Shown here: positions 1-8,100 of the stretch, one piece after another | Numbering within the stretch: position 1 is the stretch's first letter | How the letters are laid out: every line of letters starts with the position of its first letter | Origin: Anaerohalosphaera lusitana | Lineage (GTDB): Bacteria; Planctomycetota; Phycisphaerae; Sedimentisphaerales; Anaerohalosphaeraceae | Direction: 5' to 3' | Assembly: GCF_002007645.1 (NCBI RefSeq) | Contig: NZ_CP019791.1 | Span: 3,154,593 to 3,218,592 of the forward strand | DNA: 64,000 nt | Notes under the pieces: generated by a model | What the model was told of the DNA's origin: nothing | What the model saw: the letters and a program-made list of their open reading frames with translations, nothing else | Databases searched by the model: none | Position numbers and translations under genes: made by a program

Positions 1-3000
1 TATACACCATTTACCGCATAATCGAGTCTTTCAAGGGTCTGCGGCTCAGCAATGCTTCCCAGGATATTAACGAACCTCTGGGGGGTCCCATTCTGCCCGA
101 ATTCCTGTCTTTTCCCATACCATACATCTATTGCGTTAGAACCGGGCACAGGATCGAAATATGTCTCAATGAAATGGTCTCCCTCAATTTCAAGCTCCGA
201 TGGGTTCATCTGAGATTCCACCGCACCGCGATAACCCACGAAACCCCAGCCTTCGTCCGGGGACGCAGATATTCCTATCGTCTCGCCAATTACAAACTCG
301 CTGCGGTTCGGATCTCGATCGTAATAATCATTCAGCCAGAAAGTAGCGAAACGCTCAAGATCAGCGTAGTCAACCGTATCATCTGAACCTGCGATGTCAC
401 ACATAAGGCCGTCCCCAACAAGCAGCCATTGAGTCGCCATCGCAGCAAAATCACCGAACGTAACAAAGCAGTCGTTATCAAAATCTCCGGTGTCCGCATA
501 ATTATTGTTTTCAATACAGATCGGCGATGCAACGGTCCTTACCTCACCGCTGCCAAATGTCGAAAACCTGACCGTATTTTTGGAAGGATCTCCATCGAAT
601 TTTGTTACAGGCGGCACAGTGTTGATAAAGAAATCCGCACTTGCAACAGCAGCCGGTGCCTCACCGTTCAAAGAATGATTACCGCCGAAAACAGCGACTT
701 TGCTCACACTGAACGGAAGCGTCATCTCCCTAAGAGTTGTCCAATTACCACCGTCAAACGAATACTCGAATTGATATGTATCCTGTACTCGCTCAATGGC
801 AAGATAAATATGTCCGTAAGCATCGATTTCGTCATCGGGCCAGTTCTTCTGCGAGCCTGCGACAAAACGGCTTACATACACACCATTTTCTGTATCGCTG
901 GAAAACGCCTCGATTTTTGCGAAATTCAGGTAGTCGTCTTCGGCCATCAAACCCTGAAATCGAGTCCCTGCTCCCCCCTGTGAATTGAATTTCACAACGG
1001 CCCTGAAATTGTCTTCCGAAACATTTTGAACCAATCTGGGAGCTTTGGTGCCTCTCGTAGAGATCAAGTGACTTGGACCATACGGCACAGAAATATTTAA
1101 ATGACCATCTAAAACATCCCACTGACCATCACCGATCGGGTTGACAAATTTCCAAACAGACTCTTCAAATGTATTGCCGTTGAACTGTTCAAGACAGGCA
1201 TCTTCAGGCACAAAATGTGCAAACACCTTCTCGTCCTCGGTTACGGACATAGAAACCTCTGTCTCGGTCGATTGAACCGATCCGCCCCAATAGGCAAACT
1301 TATAGCCATCTGAAGGCACAGCAGTCAACTGCAGCATCTCACCGACCCCATAGGTTGCTTTATTCGGATCCGCCAAAACAGTGCCCTCTCCCTCGGTGAT
1401 AAGTTGAATGACGCACTGGGTACTTGTAACAAATTGGCCCTGTACCTCAGTTGTATTATCCCTCTTGTCCGTGCAACTGATCATGTAATAATAGCTGGCA
1501 CCTGGAACCAGATCGGTAAGGACTATGCTATGCACCGATTGAAGCGTGTTCACATTGTATTCGCCAAGCTCATAAGCCTCGGTTTCGCCATATCTAACTA
1601 ATGTAGTTGCGGGTTCATCTGTCACCCACGACAATTCACATGAGCTGGCCATTGGATAGACAGTTAGTTCACTTATTACCGGCGGCGTAATATCAGGCTC
1701 ACTCGTGGTGAAAGTGTAACCTGAGTCCACGGTCTCGTTAAGTGCAGCATCGAGGCCGGATATCTGAAAATGATATGTGGTGCTGGGGCTAAGGCCTGTC
1801 AGCTCTACGGCATGATAGGTAGTCCATTCATTACCTGCAAACGAACCGACAGCATATTGTTCCGTCAAGCCGTAGTCCAAAACCGTAGTGCAGGGCTCAT
1901 CTGATGACCAGACAATACTCGCACGATCTTCCTCAACCGTAACACCCGGCGTTCCAAGAATTGGCGGCACATTATCAACTGTATCATCGGTGCTGAAAAC
2001 CATATCACTAGAATGCGCAGTATTGCCCGCACTATCCGTACATGTTATCAAGCAGTGATATTCGACAAGCTGATCAAGGCCGGATATCTGCATGGAATGC
2101 TGGCTCTTCAGCTCGGGATCAAACAAATATCCGATCTCATACTGATCAGTCAACCCATAGTCAATTTGTGATTCCGCAGGCTCATCTGTCGTCCAGCATA
2201 TCATGGCCTTATCGCCGCCTGTCAGTATCTCAATATCACTGATAACCGGGGGATCAACATCAACCTGCTCACTGATGAAGTGATCAACAATACTTGTAAA
2301 TGCCGGTGCGTCGTTTGCCCACCCATAGTTGCCAGCTAAGAGCCCAACTTCAGAATTACTTGAGGTCCATGCAAGAGTTTCCAATATGGACCATTGAAAA
2401 CCATCGAAAGAATAATAGAAACTATACGAATCCTGCCCCCGCTCCATCCGCAGGTAATAAGGAGCGGTGAATTCCACCGTCGACACAGTACGATAAGTGA
2501 CCATATCGTTTTCAATCTTATTTATAGTCAAATATGACTCCCCACCATGCCGGATTACATCGAACGTAAGATAGTTCTGACTGTCCTGGGAGACCACAAG
2601 CCCCTGTAACTGACCATCCGTCTGCAAATCAGAGGCAAATTTGGCACTAACGTCAAAATCTGCATCATTTGTTGGCTGCAACAGCGAAGCGAACCGGCGG
2701 GTTCCAATTTCGGCCCACGCATCCTGCTGAGCGGCAATATCAGCTATAGACTCCTCTGAGAGCGGCACATTATATATCTGTACTTCGTCGATCACACCAT
2801 CAAAATACCGCGAATCAGAAAGATTGATATTCCCGATCACAGTATCCAGCGATGAAGATGTTATCATGCCGCTGTGCGCGTATTCCCCTGCCGGCTGCCC
2901 GTCAACATATAACTTTATATTCAAGCCATCATAGGTAAAAGCCAGATGCGTCCATGTGTCCGTCGCAAAAGAAATCGTGCCGTCGACAGATACAGCACCT

Positions 3001-3605
3001 CCTGTAGTACTTATTCTAACACGAGGAATCAGCCGGCCTCCAGACGGATAAACACCCAAAGAAAAAACATGGTCACCCACCTCGGTCCCTGCCGATTTAC
3101 AGACAATCCTTGCATCAGAAGCCGAATCAGCATTTATCCAGGCTGACACTGTAATGTAATCCGGATCGAGACTCTGTGAATAAGGTATTTGCACACGATC
3201 ATCAACGCCGTCGAACTCATAAGCAGATCCGATCACCCCCGAAACGAGCGTAGGCGAAGAGTCAACAGTTACCAAACCATGGTTCTCATACAACGAGCTG
3301 TCGAGCACTCCATCGGAGGGATCATCTTCCATCAGCATATAGAGGACACGTTCATAAGGCTCGGCATCAAAACAGCCTGGGTGGCCGTGACTGGGCCCAG
3401 CCGGGACCTGGAGAACCAGCGAATTGCCTGTCACAGTCTGTGTCGTATCTAGCATCGGATCATCGTAACGCCAGAAACTCTTGACCTGGTCACTGTCAAA
3501 ATAGTCCGACTGAGGTGCTCCCCTTAGGAATGGGGCAAATACAAAGATAATAGCTAACACAAAAAGTGATTTGATGGTTCTGTTCAGATACATTTTAGCC
3601 CTCAT
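1..3605 (-). CDS. Giant secreted LamG / fibronectin-type / dockerin-like protein (3' end beyond window)
   Basis: Open from an ATG at 3605 to the left edge without a stop, at least 1201 residues; the C-terminus is missing. AGGA lies 7 nt before the ATG, and a second ATG at 3593 is possible. A Sec signal peptide (about residues 1-28) is followed by a LamG domain (about 80-290, with the usual DGVDD motif), a second concanavalin-like domain resembling DUF1349, three fibronectin-III-like repeats with 'SxIxWxTDEPAxTxxxYG' character, a bacterial repeat of the Flg_new_2/InlB-B type, another concanavalin-like domain, and a dockerin-like double EF-hand near positions 330-520 flanked by the two halves of a second bacterial repeat. 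Such architectures belong to cell-surface or extracellular carbohydrate-binding proteins. No catalytic domain is visible, so the function is unknown. The TPR protein gene upstream (3815-4987) reads the same way. Confidence 0.85.
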   Translation of the reverse strand, partial: MRAKMYLNRTIKSLFVLAIIFVFAPFLRGAPQSDYFDSDQVKSFWRYDDPMLDTTQTVTGNSLVLQVPAGPSHGHPGCFDAEPYERVLYMLMEDDPSDGVLDSSLYENHGLVTVDSSPTLVSGVIGSAYEFDGVDDRVQIPYSQSLDPDYITVSAWINADSASDARIVCKSAGTEVGDHVFSLGVYPSGGRLIPRVRISTTGGAVSVDGTISFATDTWTHLAFTYDGLNIKLYVDGQPAGEYAHSGMITSSSLDTVIGNINLSDSRYFDGVIDEVQIYNVPLSEESIADIAAQQDAWAEIGTRRFASLLQPTNDADFDVSAKFASDLQTDGQLQGLVVSQDSQNYLTFDVIRHGGESYLTINKIENDMVTYRTVSTVEFTAPYYLRMERGQDSYSFYYSFDGFQWSILETLAWTSSNSEVGLLAGNYGWANDAPAFTSIVDHFISEQVDVDPPVISDIEILTGGDKAMICWTTDEPAESQIDYGLTDQYEIGYLFDPELKSQHSMQISGLDQLVEYHCLITCTDSAGNTAHSSDMVFSTDDTVDNVPPILGTPGVTVEEDRASIVWSSDEPCTTVLDYGLTEQYAVGSFAGNEWTTYHAVELTGLSPSTTYHFQISGLDAALNETVDSGYTFTTSEPDITPPVISELTVYPMASSCELSWVTDEPATTLVRYGETEAYELGEYNVNTLQSVHSIVLTDLVPGASYYYMISCTDKRDNTTEVQGQFVTSTQCVIQLITEGEGTVLADPNKATYGVGEMLQLTAVPSDGYKFAYWGGSVQSTETEVSMSVTEDEKVFAHFVPEDACLEQFNGNTFEESVWKFVNPIGDGQWDVLDGHLNISVPYGPSHLISTRGTKAPRLVQNVSEDNFRAVVKFNSQGGAGTRFQGLMAEDDYLNFAKIEAFSSDTENGVYVSRFVAGSQKNWPDDEIDAYGHIYLAIERVQDTYQFEYSFDGGNWTTLREMTLPFSVSKVAVFGGNHSLNGEAPAAVASADFFINTVPPVTKFDGDPSKNTVRFSTFGSGEVRTVASPICIENNNYADTGDFDNDCFVTFGDFAAMATQWLLVGDGLMCDIAGSDDTVDYADLERFATFWLNDYYDRDPNRSEFVIGETIGISASPDEGWGFVGYRGAVESQMNPSELEIEGDHFIETYFDPVPGSNAIDVWYGKRQEFGQNGTPQRFVNILGSIAEPQTLERLDYAVNGV

Positions 3606-3814
3606 AGAAAAATCCTGTGCGAAAAGATGTTTTTCGTTAGATGCCTCCGAGCCGACAGATAATGCCCCCCGAATTTGCCAGATACGAGATTAATACCACG
3701 TGGACAGGTTGTAAATCAGGAGGTCACATCAAATTGCTATAGGTGCGAACCACACAAAAAATATAGGGGTATTCTCTCGGATCACATATGCACGAAAATA
3801 TCCCCCCAGCGCCC

Positions 3815-4987
3815 CTATTTGAGCTTATCAAGCCTCTGCCGATAAGCTTTCGCTTCCGAGGTTTTCCCCAGCTCATCACAGCACTTAATGAGCGAATCAA
3901 GAATGGACTTTAATAGCCCGTCCGAATTTCTCAGATAGCTGCTGTCATACTCTACAGCACCACTCAGGATCTTTCTCGCCTGCTCGTAATTCCCCTTTTC
4001 GATATACCCAACAGCAAGATTGTTACATACTTTTATTGCCTCTGGATGCTCCGCCCCAAATTTCTGTTTTATGATTTCGAGCGATCTGGAATACCGCCCT
4101 ATCGCATCGGCGAACTGGCCCTGCTTATGGTTTATGCCCGCAAGGTTGTTCAAGGCCTTAGCAACTGCTGGGTGATCGGGTCCGTGGATATCCTCGAGAA
4201 TATCCACAGCATTTTCAGCATATGCTTCCGCTTCTTTGTAGTCGCCGGTTTGCTCAAGGCACAATGCCAGATTCTGCATATAGGCTGCTATTAGGGGATG
4301 TCGGTAAGGCAGAAGCTCTCTTGCCAACCCCAGAGCCTTACGCTGCATCTCCAGGGCCGCAACATACTCTTGTTGAGCAATTTTAACAGAAGCCAGGTTA
4401 TTGAGAGCCTGTGCAAGTCGTATATCTCGATTTCCGGATTCTCTGCAGTCTTGCAAAACTGTTAGATATATACGCTCGGCCCGGTCGTATGCACCTTTCA
4501 CCAGATATAGTCCAGCAAGATTATTTCGCGACGTCATAACATGAGGATGCTGGGGCGGCAGGTTAGCAAGCCTTATGCGCAAAGATTCCATCAAAAGTGT
4601 TTCCGCCTCCGCATACCTGCCCATGGTTTTCAGCAGTTGAGCAAGATTGTTCATGCTCGTAGTAGCAGCCAGACTCCCCTCCCCACTCAGACTTTTGCGT
4701 ATTGCAAGCGACTTTCGGTAATGTCTGGCTGCCCTTTCATATTGACCAAGCTGCTTGAGTATCAGCCCCAGGTTATTGTGACTCTTCGCGGTATTAGCAT
4801 GGCTTGCCCCAAATTCTTCTTTTGACACAGTCAAAGCCTTTTGGGCCAGGCCAAGTGCTGTCTTATATTCACCCCGTGCATAAACCTCTATAACGTCCCT
4901 GTTAACGGAGTCCCAATCTGCCGCAGCAATACCTGCAGGACCCCAAACCCCTGCAAGGATCAACAAGAAGATCAACGCCTTGTTCAT
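3815..4987 (-). CDS. Secreted kinesin-light-chain-type TPR protein
   Basis: About 390 residues starting with MNKALIFLLILAGVWG, a clear Sec signal peptide ending near AAA-DWD. I chose the ATG at 4987 because a strong AAGGGGG lies just upstream. The open frame extends to 5116, but the added N-terminus would overlap the terminator of the neighbouring gene and would bury the signal peptide. After the signal there are about eight 42-residue tetratricopeptide units of the kinesin-light-chain/NPHP3 style (repeated 'A..LNNLA......G.Y..A'). TPRs of this type bind other proteins; no partner can be named. The protein should be periplasmic or secreted. It lies between the two giant secreted proteins on the same strand and may act with them, but that is inference. 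Confidence 0.85.
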   Translation of the reverse strand: MNKALIFLLILAGVWGPAGIAAADWDSVNRDVIEVYARGEYKTALGLAQKALTVSKEEFGASHANTAKSHNNLGLILKQLGQYERAARHYRKSLAIRKSLSGEGSLAATTSMNNLAQLLKTMGRYAEAETLLMESLRIRLANLPPQHPHVMTSRNNLAGLYLVKGAYDRAERIYLTVLQDCRESGNRDIRLAQALNNLASVKIAQQEYVAALEMQRKALGLARELLPYRHPLIAAYMQNLALCLEQTGDYKEAEAYAENAVDILEDIHGPDHPAVAKALNNLAGINHKQGQFADAIGRYSRSLEIIKQKFGAEHPEAIKVCNNLAVGYIEKGNYEQARKILSGAVEYDSSYLRNSDGLLKSILDSLIKCCDELGKTSEAKAYRQRLDKLK

Positions 4988-5062
4988 ATTTGCCCCCTTT
5001 CTTGCACTATTCGAGTTTACCGCGCAAAGGAGCAGTGTCCACCTTGATATTGGCACTGAAAC

Positions 5063-5095
5063 AAAAAAAGCCCCTGCCGGAAAACCGACAGAGGC
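5063..5095 (-). terminator. Rho-independent terminator of the giant LamG gene
   Basis: Read on the minus strand, an 11-bp stem (5070-5080 with 5085-5095, including G-T wobbles) closes a TTTT loop and is followed by seven T residues (5069-5063). It starts about 30 bp after the stop codon of the 1907-residue gene. Confidence 0.85.
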
Positions 5096-5125
5096 CTTGA
5101 ATGCAATTAAGGTCAATTCAAGTGA

Positions 5126-8100
5126 TTAACGCTGACTGGCCATTGAAGCTATCTCCGATGAACTCAACGCTTTGTTGTAAACCATCGGGCTGTCGATCTT
5201 GCCGTCGAAGAATCGGCTGTAGAACTGACTTGCTCCTACGTAAACGCCGTTGTCATTATCCTGGATAGGTCCGGAAACGGCATAGGAACCGTCACGCCGG
5301 CCATTCACGTATACCACCATTTCGCCGCCGTCATATGTACCAGCAACATGGACCCACTGGTTTAACGGAATATCCTGCGATGAAGCCACGCGGTAACGTA
5401 CCCCGTTGACAGCGATCCTGAACTCGACCTTGCTCTCATTGCTGCCGCTCATAAGCAAGCTGTAGATCGAATAAGGTGCATACTTGTCGTATTCCTTACT
5501 GATTATCCGCTGGTCATCCTGATACGAATCAAGATATACCCAGGCCGATACAGTCATCTGATCGAGGTCCAGACTTGCGTGATCCGGCACGACAACACCA
5601 TCATCGAGACCGTCAAACTCAAAAGCCGAGTCGCTTACAACAGGCCGACCAACTATTCGGCCGTCGTTATCATACGTGGACACATCCTGCACAAGACCGT
5701 CTACCGGTTCTGAATCCATATCAAGAGCCATCACCGTCGAGCTGTCTATGACAACTTCGGATCCCGAGTCAGTCGACTCGTTTACTGTTATCATGCAGGA
5801 TTCAGTCACAGCATCAACGCCATCGGAAACCAGGAAATCGACAGTATAAGTACCAACCTGCGTACTTTCAGGCGTCCAACTGAAGACGTTATCGGTCAGC
5901 GTCGCACCAGCCGGCAGATTTGGTGATGAATACGTCAGAGCATCACCATCCGCATCTGACGCTTCGATAGCAAATTCTAGATTCTGCCCTGCTTCAACCG
6001 TCTGGTCGACAATACCGGTCACATAAGGTGCCGTATTTGTCGGCTCGGTGATGACTGGTTCAGCCAGAACCTGTACTTCCGACTCACTTACCGCGTAATC
6101 ATACAGGTGCACCTCGTCGATGATGCCATCAAAAGCACGTTCCATATCCTGACCCCGGATTCCGATCGTCAGCGGACTGCGTGACGAGTCATTGGGCACG
6201 GATTTATGGCTGACCATACCTGCCCTGACACCGTCAACATAGAAGGTCACAGTCTCTGCAGCCTGATCGTAAACCATCGCAACGTGCTGCCATTTGCCTG
6301 TCGTGATCACGTTATCGTTAGAATCAGCAACCGGACCGCCGTACGTGGCGAAGGACAGGCCGCCGAACTTGTGGTTTACGAAGAATGAATAACCAGCACT
6401 ATTTGCGCCCTTGTCCAGGATACGGCCGTAACCACGGCTTCCGAAACTGTTGGGCTTTATCCAGGCCGCGACACTCAGACTGCCCGTAAGATTCAGAGAA
6501 GCCGAATCATTAGCAGCTACGTAGTCATCGACACCGTCAAAACTGACAGCACTTCCGTTAACACCAGTTGTCCAGACTGCGCCGTTACCCAGGATCGCAT
6601 CGTTATTCATCGCTGAAGAATCATTTGCGATCTCACCGGAACCTTCGTCAAACTTCCAAACAGCCGCTAAACCTCTGCCATCGGTACTTTCGGTTACGGT
6701 TATATCAACTGTCGTACTGACCAGATCGGTACCATCTGAGACTATGAAATCAACCGTATAGCTACCAACTTGCGTACTCTCTGGCGTCCAACTGAAGACA
6801 TTGTTTGTCAATACAGCACCTGTCGGCAGATTTGGTGATGAATAAGTCAGAGCATCGCCATCCGCATCTGATGCTTCGACAACAAACTCTAGATTCTGTC
6901 CAGCTTTAACCGTCTGATCAGCAACATCTGTCACTGCAGGCGCCGTATTGGTCGGCTCGGAATTGCCAGGTTCAGCCAGAGTCTGTATGTCCGACTCACT
7001 TACCGCAAAGTCATACAGATGCACCTCATCGATGATACCATCAAAAGCACGTTCCATATCCTGACCGCGAATTCCGATCGTTAACGGACTGCCCGCTGAA
7101 TCAGAAGGTGCCTTGTTATAGCTGGCAGTACCTGCACTGACACCATCAACATAGAAGGTCACGGTCTCTGCAGCCTGGTCATAAACCATCGCAACGTGCT
7201 GCCATTTGCCTGTGGTGACCACGTTGTCGTTAGAATCAGCAACCGGACCGCCGTACGTAGCGAAGGATAGACCGCCGAACTTGTGATTTACGAAGAACGA
7301 GTAGCCTACACTGCTTGCGCCCTTGTCCAGAATACGTCCGTAACCACGGCTTCCGAAACTGTTGGGCTTGATCCAGGCTGCGACACTCAGACTGCCGGTA
7401 AGATTAAGCGATGCCGAATCATCAACAGCTACGTAATCGTCCACACCGTCAAAGCTTATACCACTGCCGCTGACACCGGTCGTCCAGGCTGCACCGTTTG
7501 TAAGCGTACCGTGATTGACCTTGGTCGAAGTGTCTCCTGCCGTACTACCGGAACCTTCATTAAACTTCCACAATCCCACCAGGCCCCTGGTCAGCAATGG
7601 AGCGTTTACATGTATGTTAACCGTCATAGTATCTGTAGCTGTTCCATCTGTAACGTTGAAGATCACACTGTAATCGCCAACCTGCTCGGACGAAGGTGTC
7701 CATACAAAATGGTTCCTGATGAATTCCGCGCCGGCGGGCATATTTTCAGCACTGTAACTGAGAAGATCACCATCGGCATCGCTAGCATTAACAGTAAAGT
7801 CCACTGTTTCATTTATGCTTGTACTCTGATCTGCTACCGGATCAAATACCGGAGAAGTATTGCCGCCGGTGGTGGTTTCTACAACGGTTATGCTCACAGT
7901 ATCTACGTCCTCGAGTTCACCATCCGAAGCAACAAACGATGTCAGATAAGTACCCGCCTGACCAACTTCCGGGGTCCACGAGAACGTGTCCCCTGCAAAA
8001 TCGGCTCCTGTAGGCAGGTTCTGAGCCGAATAACTGATACTGTCACCGTCCGGATCTGTAGCTGATACGGCAAACTCGAGCAGCGAACCTTCTTCGACAC

